Below are positions 6,595-14,106 of a DNA stretch of 64,000 nt, piece by piece; the stretch's first letter is position 1, and each line of letters starts with the position of its first letter. The notes below the pieces were generated by a model. The model searched no databases and was not told the origin of the DNA. It saw nothing but the letters and a program-made list of their open reading frames with translations. This DNA comes from Alloenteromonas sp034089705 (lineage in GTDB: Bacteria > Bacillota_I > Bacilli_A > RFN20 > CAG-826), in contig JAXDTZ010000022.1 of NCBI GenBank assembly GCA_034089705.1, positions 1 to 64,000 on the forward strand, in the 5' to 3' direction. Made by a program: the position numbers and the translations under genes.

Positions 6595-7136
6595 GTTCTT
6601 CTCTCCAAATGCCTCTTCATTTTCTTGATCGATCTCGTGTATTTGCTGCTCGCGGCGTTTTCGCTGATGCCTAACTCTTCGCCGATTTCCTTGAATTTGT
6701 ATCCGTATTCGACTTTCAGGATGACGATTTTCCGTTCCTCGTCATCGAGACAGGCAAGGGCGGATTCCGCATCCAACTTTGCGCAGATGTCGGCTTCGCT
6801 TTGCCCTTTCGTTGCGATGTCGTCGTCATATTCGACTTGCAAGCCGTTTTTGCATAGCATCCGCATGGCGATCTGTTTGCTCGCCTTCACCAGGTAATAT
6901 TTGACGGAACTGAATTCTAAGGAATTGAGGTTCGACATGAAGGAAAGAAAGGCCTCAATTAAGGCGTCTTTCGCCATCTCTTCGTTTCGTAGGACCTGAT
7001 AAGCGACATGAAAAACGAGTCTCTCGTAGGCTTCGAAAGCCTCGGAACAACATTGTTTTATCGCGTCCGAGTTTCCCAATTTTAGGGCTTGTTTCAATCG
7101 TGATTCGAGTGTTTTCACAGGATTCTTCCACACCAA
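6591..7136 (-). CDS. ECF-type RNA polymerase sigma factor
   Basis: A sigma-70 family factor of about 181 residues with only regions 2 and 4. Region 2 is the segment AYERLVFHVAYQVLRNEEMAKDALIEAF; region 4 is DDEERKIVILKVEYGYKFKEIGEELGISENAASSKYTR with the usual HTH. It should direct polymerase to its own operon and perhaps other genes once released by the membrane partner. The start is unclear: TTG at 7136 has weak support, while GTG at 7118 follows GGAAG at good spacing and would give about 175 residues. It leads an operon with the anti-sigma-like protein, the Cys-rich peptide and the lipoprotein. Confidence 0.85.
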   Translation of the reverse strand: MVWKNPVKTLESRLKQALKLGNSDAIKQCCSEAFEAYERLVFHVAYQVLRNEEMAKDALIEAFLSFMSNLNSLEFSSVKYYLVKASKQIAMRMLCKNGLQVEYDDDIATKGQSEADICAKLDAESALACLDDEERKIVILKVEYGYKFKEIGEELGISENAASSKYTRSIKKMKRHLERRT

Positions 7137-7269
7137 ATAAATCCATCAGAATCAAAAATCCGTCTATTTGGTCTCAACACTATATCCATTTTATGGCCTC
7201 TTTTCCATTTCTAAAGGTCCATGGAGCGGGAAATGGAGTGAGAAGAGAGATGGCTTTGAAGGAAATGGC

Positions 7270-8055
7270 TTACAGGAGATACAGCAAGCCGATCGCCGTC
7301 AGATGGAGGGGGTAATAAAGGTAGAGGAAATGCCTCATGAAGCGATTGACGAAGGGATGCTTGCTCTTTTGGCCGTTATAGAGGAATAGGAGGGGCAAGG
7401 AAAGAACCACCCCGAGTTGGATGAGCCCATATACCCAATCCAAGGCCAGCGCATAAACCAAGCTATACAAAAGAATCCAAACGAAGGACCAAACGATTTG
7501 TTTGATGGGTTTCCCGCGGTTGGATCCGATGGACAATACCACCAAAGAGCCGATGCAACTCCAATCGCAAGGAAAGGAGAAAAGGCATAAGAACAAAACG
7601 ATGACGACCTTTTGCCATTCCTTGAATTTGGGGGAATCGTTGACCCGAAGCATGGCGAGCCCGACGAAGTAGGAGAACAATACGCTTCCTTGGTTTAAGA
7701 ACCGTCCAATCCCGTTTCCCGTAGCGAAAGGTACGAAGCATAAGGGTCCATATTCCGGGAATTGGTTGGACGCGAACATGTAGGGGACATGGGACAAAGC
7801 GGCGAACAACAATATCCGAAGCATGTATCGGTTTTTGTTCCTTGTGTAATGGTATCCTTCCGCGATGAAAAAGGCGAAGATGGGGAAAGCGAGCCTTCCG
7901 AATACGTGGAGGAGAATCGGAAGGGCATCGCGCGGATAACCCGGGAAAAAGAACCAGGCGAGGTGGTCGACGGTCATGGCGATTGCCGCGATGATTTGCA
8001 GAACCGCCTTATTGAACTTCGGAAAGGGTTTCATTCTTATGCGTGCCTTTTGCAT
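7270..8055 (-). CDS. TraX family membrane protein
   Basis: A 261-residue polytopic protein of the TraX family. F-plasmid TraX acetylates pilin; chromosomal relatives are acyltransferase-like membrane proteins of unknown target. The family start is clear: LQIIAAIAMTVDHLAWFF with the conserved Asp-His, then GRLAFPIFAFFIAEGYHYTRN. About eight hydrophobic segments follow. ATG at 8055 lies 5 nt after the -10 box TACAAT, so the mRNA is probably leaderless; ATG at 8034 is the alternative. It is a single gene between the sigma operon and the sugar operon. Confidence 0.85.
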   Translation of the reverse strand: MQKARIRMKPFPKFNKAVLQIIAAIAMTVDHLAWFFFPGYPRDALPILLHVFGRLAFPIFAFFIAEGYHYTRNKNRYMLRILLFAALSHVPYMFASNQFPEYGPLCFVPFATGNGIGRFLNQGSVLFSYFVGLAMLRVNDSPKFKEWQKVVIVLFLCLFSFPCDWSCIGSLVVLSIGSNRGKPIKQIVWSFVWILLYSLVYALALDWVYGLIQLGVVLSLPLLFLYNGQKSKHPFVNRFMRHFLYLYYPLHLTAIGLLYLL

Positions 8056-8060
8056 TCAAA

Positions 8061-8088
8061 ATTGTACAAGGCTAGATGATGGTTGCAA
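8061..8088 (-). promoter_or_regulatory. Leaderless promoter of the TraX gene
   Basis: On the minus strand TTGCAA (8088-8083) and TACAAT (8066-8061) are spaced by 16 nt. The ATG is 5 nt after the -10 box. The 230 nt from here to 8300 hold no convincing gene. Confidence 0.7.
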
Positions 8089-8299
8089 GAAGGCGCTGAA
8101 TGCCCGTGGTTTTCTCCCCAATTCGCCGAATCGAAAACATCGTTAACGAGGGAATGCGTGCCTGCGAACTCGGTAAAAAACGACTGTTTCTTATAGTTTC
8201 GGACTTTGAAAGAGAAAAGAGAAACGAAGGAGTGATCCCCGGTGCCTATTCTTATTTTCTCAACCCCTTTCACGATTTATTCAAGGTGGATGATTCGTA

Positions 8300-8334
8300 T
8301 TGTTCCCATTCGACGCTTCCTTCATAATGAAGGA
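8300..8334 (+). promoter_or_regulatory. Promoter with overlapping palindrome, sugar operon
   Basis: TTGTTC (8300-8305) and CATAAT (8323-8328) are separated by 17 nt. A 17-nt palindrome, TCCTTCATAATGAAGGA (8318-8334), covers the -10 box and ends at the Shine-Dalgarno GGAGAGGA of the GH43 gene. This is a typical place for a sugar-responsive repressor; the repressor itself is not in the window. Confidence 0.55.
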
Positions 8335-8345
8335 GAGGATTTCAT

Positions 8346-9188
8346 ATGAAACGCGAACAAATCCATATCCGTGACCCCTTTGTGATTCGGGAGAATGGGA
8401 AATATTATTTGCTTGGGACGACCGGGGACGACCCTTGGGGGAAAGCCAGCGACTTGACCCTTTATTGCAGCGATGATTTGGAGAATTTCGAGCGCGCCTG
8501 CGTCATGGTTGACCCAAAATACCTCGAAACGTATACCAATATTTGGGCTCCGGAGATGCATAAATACCATGGGCGTTTCTATTTGATCGTGTCCGTGTTT
8601 CGAGACGATCTTGGGCGGGGGAGCATGATTTTCGTTTCGGATAAGCTGGACGATTCCTTTGTTCCGTTGACCGGGGAATACATCACCCCGAAAGGATGGG
8701 GCTGTTTGGATTCCACGTTGTTCGTTTATCAGAATAAGCCATATCTTTGCTTTTCCAACGAATGGATGACCCCAATCACCAACGATGGGGACGGGGCGCT
8801 TTTCATCGCGGAGATCTCCGAGGATTTGACCCATTTGGTGGAACAGCCCCATAAAATCATTTCGGGCAAATACAGCGGAATCGCGGTTTCGATCTGCGTT
8901 GGCACCCATCATGGGTACGTCGCCGAAGGCCCATGGCTTTATAGCGAAGGCGATGACATCGTTTTGCTTTGGTCCACCGCGAGCAAAACCGGATATACGG
9001 TGGTTCGCAGCGTCAGCCATACGGGCATCTATGGCGAATACCAATTCGATTCCCTCGTGTTTGAAAAAGACGGGGGACATTGCATGCGTTTCCTCGACGG
9101 GGATGGCACGCCTTGGATCACCATTCACGCGCCCAATTCGACCCCGAATGAACGCATGGTGCTTTGGAAAGACGAGGAACGTTTATGA
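8346..9188 (+). CDS. Glycoside hydrolase family 43
   Basis: A 280-residue single-domain five-bladed beta-propeller glycosidase; GH43 enzymes act on arabinose- or xylose-containing glycans. The three expected acidic residues are visible: Asp in IRDPFVI (about residue 10, base), Asp in GCLDSTLF (about 120, pKa modulator) and Glu in VAEGPWLY (about 197, acid). IWAPEMHKYHGRFYLIVS is typical of the family. There is no signal peptide, so the enzyme is cytoplasmic and acts on imported oligosaccharides. A strong GGAGAGGA precedes the ATG. Its stop overlaps the next start (ATGA at 9185), so it is the first gene of a coupled sugar operon. Sub-specificity cannot be told. Confidence 0.85.
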   Translation: MKREQIHIRDPFVIRENGKYYLLGTTGDDPWGKASDLTLYCSDDLENFERACVMVDPKYLETYTNIWAPEMHKYHGRFYLIVSVFRDDLGRGSMIFVSDKLDDSFVPLTGEYITPKGWGCLDSTLFVYQNKPYLCFSNEWMTPITNDGDGALFIAEISEDLTHLVEQPHKIISGKYSGIAVSICVGTHHGYVAEGPWLYSEGDDIVLLWSTASKTGYTVVRSVSHTGIYGEYQFDSLVFEKDGGHCMRFLDGDGTPWITIHAPNSTPNERMVLWKDEERL

Positions 9189-9457
9189 TTCAATGGACAT
9201 TAAATCGCCGAAGCCTTCAATTGACGGATACGCGAGACGGATCCCCGGTCTTCCATGGGGCGGACGTGTCGCTTTCTTACACCACTTGGCAAGAAGACAT
9301 CACGGCCCAAGAACGGATATCCGAGACCACCCCTTATGTCTCCCAAAGCGCGGATTTGCTTTTCGTTGGGGATCGGCGTTTTGAAAACCGTTCGATGGGG
9401 GCGTCTATGGAAGTTTCCCCTCTTTTGGATGGGGTCCACATTATTACTCCCCAGTGA
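9185..9457 (+). pseudogene. N-terminal gene fragment, glycosidase-like beta domain (uncertain)
   Basis: This frame starts at an ATG coupled to the GH43 stop and runs about 86 sensible residues (beta-rich, e.g. GSPVFHGADVSLSYTTWQ) before drifting to TGA at 9455-9457. The style resembles the start of an N-terminal beta-sandwich of a large glycosidase, but that is a weak impression. Its continuation is missing: the downstream frame belongs to a NagB-like protein from its middle onwards. It is therefore read as the 5' end of a gene cut by a deletion. Confidence 0.4.
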
Positions 9458-10025
9458 CAACCCCGGTTCTTTCCAATACGCGATGGAACACGCCTTATTC
9501 AATCCGTTTGGGGAATTGACCGTGCCTCCTTCCCAGCGCAATTTCGCGACGAAAGACAACCTTCCGACCTATCCTTCCAAGATCGCTGCCTTGAAACAAG
9601 AAGGGGCGAAGCTGGTTTTGGTGTATGGAATCGGCAGAATGTGCCACATTGCGTTCTGGGAATCCAACTTCATCGAAGACTATTCCAGCGCGGAAGAATG
9701 GGAAAAAGCCCCGTATCGCATCGGAGCCAAGATCCTTCCGTTGACCGTGGAGCAAAACGCGATCACGAGCTTTAAATCCCGCACCACCCTCGTTCCTTGC
9801 CGTGCCAACACGATTGGTCCGGGCCTCTTCCTCCAAGCCGATTACGCGATCGGAGGAGCCGATGGGGTGCTTGGCCGCGGAATGCAATGGCAGGGCATGT
9901 CCCTCTGGATGAGCCTCCATTATGGCAAAACGCCTTGGATCACGAGCTCTTACGTTCCGACCATTCCGGGGAAACTCTTCTTCTTGAGCGAACTGGCCGG
10001 ACCGTTAGTGGCGGAGTGCAACTAA
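9445..10025 (+). pseudogene. 5'-truncated glucosamine-6-phosphate deaminase/isomerase-like (NagB family)
   Basis: About 190 residues in a second frame match the C-terminal three quarters of NagB-like sugar-phosphate isomerases. VYGIGRMCHIAFWES aligns with the NagB active-site loop (G-x-G-x-D-G-H-I-A-F-x-E), keeping His and Glu but with Cys where Asp is usual. ITSFKSRTTLVPCRANTIGPGL and the closing LFFLSELAGPLV also fit this group. The first 75 or so residues, with the sugar-phosphate loop, are absent; the frame runs straight into the preceding fragment one base out of step at a C4 run (9449-9452). Loss through deletion or an indel leaves no normal start. Confidence 0.6.
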
Positions 10026-10027
10026 CC

Positions 10028-10996
10028 GTGAAACACACCGCGATTGCTTTTGCGGGATCCGCGATCGTCGACCGCATCTATTCCATCTCCGCCTATCCCA
10101 AAGAAGGGGAATTGACCCAAATCCGTTCGGTGGAATTCGCCGTCGGGGGAGCGGTTTGCAATGGGGCGATTGACTTGAAGAAGATGGCCCCCTCCCTCTC
10201 CGTGTACGCCTTCGGGCGGATCGGAAAGGACGAAGAAGGGGAATTCCTCGTTCGCGTCTTAACCCAAAACGGGGTTGACGCCTCTTACCTAACGCAGGGA
10301 AACGGGAAGACTTCCTTCACGGACGTCTATTCCATTCCCCAAGGCCAAAGGACCTTCTTCGCTTATCCCGGGGAATGCGCGAACTTCGGAATCGACGATA
10401 TCCCATGGGATGGCCCCAACTTCACCTTGTTGCATCTCGGCTATTTCTTATTGCTTGACCGCGTCGACCGCGGGGATGGCCTCCGCATCCTCCAAAAAGC
10501 GAAAGAAAAAGGGATCGAAACCTCCATCGATTTGGTGAGTGAGAACAGCGATCGGTATGGAATATTGATCCCCTGTCTCCCTTATGTGGACTATCTGATC
10601 ATCAACGAAGTCGAAGCCGGGCGTTTGACTGATATGGAAGTGAACGCCCAAAACGCGGAAGAAGCGCTTCGGCGCCTTCTTGCTTTCGGGGTGAAGAAAA
10701 AGGTCATGATCCACGCCCCGAAATTCGGCGCCTGCTTGTCGAATCAAGGGTACACGATCGTGCCATCCCTCGATATTCCTCCGTCGGACATCGCCGGTTC
10801 CACCGGGGCGGGCGATGCCTTTGCCGCTTCGGCGTTATTAATGATCGCCCAAGAGAAATCCGACCGTGAAATCCTGGAATTCGCATCGGAGGCCGCCGCG
10901 ATGGCCCTTCGCGTGGAAGACGCCACCAGCGGATTAACCGCCCAAGACAAGATTCGGGAGATCGCTTCGATCTACCCAAGGAGAAAACTATGTTAG
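10028..10996 (+). CDS. PfkB family carbohydrate kinase
   Basis: A 322-residue ribokinase/PfkB-type kinase. It starts with GTG 2 nt after the previous stop. The N-terminal signature is GGAVCNGAIDLKKM, and the second PfkB signature is DIAGSTGAGDAFAASALL, whose Asp (AGD) is the catalytic base and whose GAG forms the anion hole. With an aldolase directly downstream it could be a 1-phosphofructokinase or tagatose-6-phosphate kinase feeding that aldolase (context inference). It overlaps the aldolase gene by 7 nt. The reading frame is intact, unlike the gene before it. Confidence 0.85.
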   Translation: MKHTAIAFAGSAIVDRIYSISAYPKEGELTQIRSVEFAVGGAVCNGAIDLKKMAPSLSVYAFGRIGKDEEGEFLVRVLTQNGVDASYLTQGNGKTSFTDVYSIPQGQRTFFAYPGECANFGIDDIPWDGPNFTLLHLGYFLLLDRVDRGDGLRILQKAKEKGIETSIDLVSENSDRYGILIPCLPYVDYLIINEVEAGRLTDMEVNAQNAEEALRRLLAFGVKKKVMIHAPKFGACLSNQGYTIVPSLDIPPSDIAGSTGAGDAFAASALLMIAQEKSDREILEFASEAAAMALRVEDATSGLTAQDKIREIASIYPRRKLC

Positions 10997-11820
10997 TGAA
11001 TTTGAAAGAGATCCTCGCCATGGCCGAAAAAGAGAACAAGGCCATCGGGATGTTCAACGCGACGGGGCTCGATAGCCTCCAAGCCATCATCCAAGCGGCG
11101 GAAGAGCTTCATGAGCCGGTGATCATCGCCCACGCGGAAGTCCATAACGTCTATAACGACATCGCTTTGGTGGGCCCCGTCATGATCGCCGCGGCCCAAA
11201 ACGCCTCCGTCCCCGTTTGCGTCCATTTGGACCACGGGACGTCCAAGGAGATGGTCTATCGGGCGTTGCGCCTTGGCTTTACTTCCGTCATGGTCGACGC
11301 CTCCGCCCTTCCTTACGACGAGAACGTCGCCTTGACCAAAGAGCTCACCGACATCGCCCACGCGATGGGCGCGTCGGTGGAAGCCGAATTGGGGCGCTTG
11401 CCCACGGATGAGAATTCCAACAAAGTGGAAGACTTCTACACCGACCCCAAAGAAGCCAAATCCTTCGTCGAAGCCACCGGGGTAGACGCCCTCGCCATTG
11501 CGTTTGGGACGGCCCACGGCTTTTACAAATCCCAACCCAAACTCGATTTCGAGGTGGTGAAAGGATGCAAGGAAACCACGGGACTTCCTTTGGTGATGCA
11601 TGGGGGAAGCGGGGTTTCCGAAGAAGGATTCCGTACCGCGATCGCCTCCGGCATTCGCAAAATCAATTATTATTCCTACATGTCGCAAGCGGGTTATTTC
11701 GCCGCGAAGCAGACGATCGAAGAAGGGAAATCCCATTATCTCCATGACGTGGAATTCGCCGCGATGAAAGCGATGAAGGAAGACGTCAAGAAAGCCATCC
11801 GGATTTTCTCCGGGAAGTAA
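10990..11820 (+). CDS. Class II ketose-bisphosphate aldolase
   Basis: A 276-residue zinc-dependent aldolase of the FbaA/GatY/KbaY type, splitting fructose- or tagatose-1,6-bisphosphate to triose phosphates. VCVHLDHGTSKEM contains the catalytic Asp and first zinc His, VEAELGRL the next Glu, FGTAHGFY and LVMHGGSGV the two other zinc His. INYYSYM replaces the usual INxxTD/E loop, a point of divergence. With the PfkB kinase, an amino-sugar/tagatose-like route is suggested by the NagB-like neighbour, but fructose is equally possible. Last gene of the operon, followed by a terminator. Confidence 0.85.
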   Translation: MLVNLKEILAMAEKENKAIGMFNATGLDSLQAIIQAAEELHEPVIIAHAEVHNVYNDIALVGPVMIAAAQNASVPVCVHLDHGTSKEMVYRALRLGFTSVMVDASALPYDENVALTKELTDIAHAMGASVEAELGRLPTDENSNKVEDFYTDPKEAKSFVEATGVDALAIAFGTAHGFYKSQPKLDFEVVKGCKETTGLPLVMHGGSGVSEEGFRTAIASGIRKINYYSYMSQAGYFAAKQTIEEGKSHYLHDVEFAAMKAMKEDVKKAIRIFSGK

Positions 11821-11828
11821 ATCGTTCT

Positions 11829-11890
11829 CCCATCCGTTCTTGCGGGAATTGCCTTTTTGGAAATTCCTTTTAACGGATGGGTTTTTGTTT
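11829..11890 (+). terminator. Terminator of the sugar operon
   Basis: CCCATCCGTT (11829-11838) pairs exactly with AACGGATGGG (11872-11881) around a 33-nt loop, followed by TTTTTGTTT. Confidence 0.75.
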
Positions 11891-11894
11891 ATCG

Positions 11895-11920
11895 AAAAAA
11901 CCTTCGGGAAATCCCGAAGG
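11895..11920 (-). terminator. Terminator of the esterase/MFS operon
   Basis: CCTTCGGG (11901-11908) pairs with CCCGAAGG (11913-11920). On the minus strand the stem is followed by TTTTTT. It lies 9 nt past the esterase stop and faces the sugar-operon terminator. Confidence 0.8.
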
Positions 11921-11928
11921 CGATCGAA

Positions 11929-12764
11929 TTAGAAGGCTTCGATGCAGAGGTCTCGGAAAAAGGAAGCGCATTCCTTGGTCCAAGCGCTGACCCCGCCCCG
12001 CCTTTCTGGATACATATAGGAAGGAGAGGCGAATTCGAGGTCTCCCGGGCCCCAACCGTGGTCCCCATAGGGGTAGAGGTGCATTTCGTAGTTCACGTGA
12101 TGGGCTCCCAAAGCTTCCGCGTAAGCGATGACGTTCCGGACGGGAACCAGGGTATCGGGGACGCTGGCGAACAAATAGGCGGGAGGTTTTTCTCGCTGAC
12201 GTGCAGATCGAGGGATAGTTTCTCCATCAAGGCTTCCTTTTCTTTTCCTTCGTATCCTTGGAGCAAGAAATCGTGGGATTGACGGTGTCCGTAATTGGGA
12301 TTGATGACGGGATAGGCCAAACCGATTGCCTTGAGAATGGGGTTTCCCCGGAAACCGTGTTGGTCCATCGAATGCATTTCTTGGGCCAAATTCCCGACGA
12401 GGTGTCCTCCTGCGGAGAAGCCGACCGCGAAGATTTCATCGGGATTCACGAAATATTCTTCCGCGTGGCGTTTTACGTAGTCGACGGCGCTGGCGAGTTC
12501 TAACAGTTCTTCGGGATAGGACACGCCTTGGGAAGCGGTGAGGTAATGGAAAACGAAGGTTTGGAACCCTTCCGCGAGGAAACGCGCGGCGATGGGTTCC
12601 CCTTCCCGTTTGGAATTGGACATGTAGGCTCCTCCGGGGACGATGATCACCGCGGGGCGTTTCCAGTTCTCGGGGCCTTCTGGGAAGGCGCTGTCGAGGC
12701 ATAACGGGGTGAGGGTTCCGCCTTTGAGGCTCGGATACTCTTCGGTCAAATCGATGAATCTCAT
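11929..12764 (-). pseudogene. Alpha/beta-hydrolase esterase with a single-base frameshift
   Basis: A BD-FAE/acetyl-xylan-esterase-like hydrolase. The first frame carries VIIVPGGAYMSNSKREGEP (oxyanion region) and VGFSAGGHL (nucleophile Ser). The second frame resumes with YLFASVPDTLVPVRN (catalytic Asp) and GDHGW (catalytic His). Between them, an A5 run (T5 at 12187-12191 on the plus strand) would restore one 278-residue protein if it were A6. AAGGAG precedes the ATG. It follows the MFS gene by 39 nt and is probably co-transcribed. The domain set is complete, so this may be an assembly indel rather than a dead gene. Confidence 0.75.
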
Positions 12765-12803
12765 AAAGACTCCTTCGTTGTGAAAAATGGGGTTGAGTAA
12801 ATT

Positions 12804-14033
12804 CTATTCCCCTTTATCCCCTTCGTCTTGTGAAATGTTCGCTTTCGCTTGCTTTTTCTTCCTTAACCAGGCAAAAAGGGCGAACAAGAGGAAAGCGGCG
12901 CTTAAGAAAAGGGAGGAAGCGTTCATGATATCGGCGCTCCCGGCGACGTAAATGGCGCTGCCCAAAAGGGGACCGATGACATTGCCAAGGGACAAGGCGC
13001 TTTGACGAATGCCCATAATGGAACCGTGGGTGGATTCGTTGGCGAAACCGGCGAACAAATCTTGTTCTAACGGGGTAATGAACGCCCGGAACAAAATGTA
13101 AAGGAGATGGGTGGAATAGAGCATCACCATCAAATCTCCGGGAATGTTGTACGTAAGCAGCACGAACACGATGGATCCCGCGATCGAAAAGAGGAGCAAC
13201 GCGGTTTTGTTGATTTTCCAATGGCGGATGAAAGGCAAGAGGAAGGCGTTGGCGATGGCCCCGATGATGCCCGTGAGGAAGACGTAATGCCCCAAAGAAG
13301 CGGTCCCATATCCCCGGTCGATGACAATGGGGTCCATGTATTTGTTGATGTTGATTTGGCCAATCGTGAGGAATAAGGTGGCGACGAGAAGCAGGGAAAG
13401 AGGAAAACTCCATCGGATCTTTTCCTCGCGTTTCTTGGAAATCGAAGGGGTGCCCTCTCTCTTTTTGTCATGGAAGAGAAAAGCGAAGAGCAGCACGAGA
13501 AGGAAACAATACGAGGCTTGAATCACAAACAAGACGGAGATGGGGACGGAAGCGTACTCGTAAAGCGTTCCGCCAATCTCGTAGCCAAACGCGGATCCTA
13601 ATAGTTGAACTCCAGAAGCCAGGGACAAGCCATCGCTTCGCGAAGCGGGGTCGATTTGATCCAAACAACTGGAGATGAACAAGGTGATGGGGGCGCAGGC
13701 GAAGAACCCCGACAAGAAGCGAAATAGGACGGGAAACACGGGATGGGGATTCAAGAACCCAAACCCCAGTTGCGATAACCCATAACCGAATATCCCAAGG
13801 AGAACAAACGGCTTCCTTCCTTTCTTGTCGCTTAGGAACCCCCAAAGCAAAGCGCCGAGGACTTGCCCAAGGGCCATCGCGGAGAAGAAGATCCCAAAAT
13901 AGAAGGAGTCCAAGTTCAATTCCCGAACGTAAACCGTCGTGACGGGGTGCAAAAGGTTGACCGACACGTTGAAAAGGAAGTAGAGGCCAAGGAAACCCAG
14001 AAAGGATTTGGAACGGAGGAGACTTCGATTCAT
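12804..14033 (-). CDS. MFS family transporter
   Basis: A 409-residue carrier with about 12 membrane segments. The MFS loop 2-3 signature appears as GFLSDKKGRKPFVLLG. A charged central loop (residues about 190-210) separates the two six-helix halves. A -10 box TAGAAT ends 9 nt before the ATG and there is no clear Shine-Dalgarno, so the mRNA is probably leaderless or nearly so. It heads a two-gene unit with the esterase. Sugar or drug export are both possible; the sequence does not decide. Confidence 0.8.
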   Translation of the reverse strand: MNRSLLRSKSFLGFLGLYFLFNVSVNLLHPVTTVYVRELNLDSFYFGIFFSAMALGQVLGALLWGFLSDKKGRKPFVLLGIFGYGLSQLGFGFLNPHPVFPVLFRFLSGFFACAPITLFISSCLDQIDPASRSDGLSLASGVQLLGSAFGYEIGGTLYEYASVPISVLFVIQASYCFLLVLLFAFLFHDKKREGTPSISKKREEKIRWSFPLSLLLVATLFLTIGQININKYMDPIVIDRGYGTASLGHYVFLTGIIGAIANAFLLPFIRHWKINKTALLLFSIAGSIVFVLLTYNIPGDLMVMLYSTHLLYILFRAFITPLEQDLFAGFANESTHGSIMGIRQSALSLGNVIGPLLGSAIYVAGSADIMNASSLFLSAAFLLFALFAWLRKKKQAKANISQDEGDKGE

Positions 14034-14106
14034 GGTTGCTGTATTCTAACCCATTCCTTTTAAAAAGGAAGACTCATGCTATACTTACGCAAAACGGGAA
14101 TCACTT

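Noticed and set aside
8100..8327. Overlapping frames on both strands between the TraX and GH43 genes
   Set aside because: Neither has a ribosome site or recognisable composition; the region holds two promoters.
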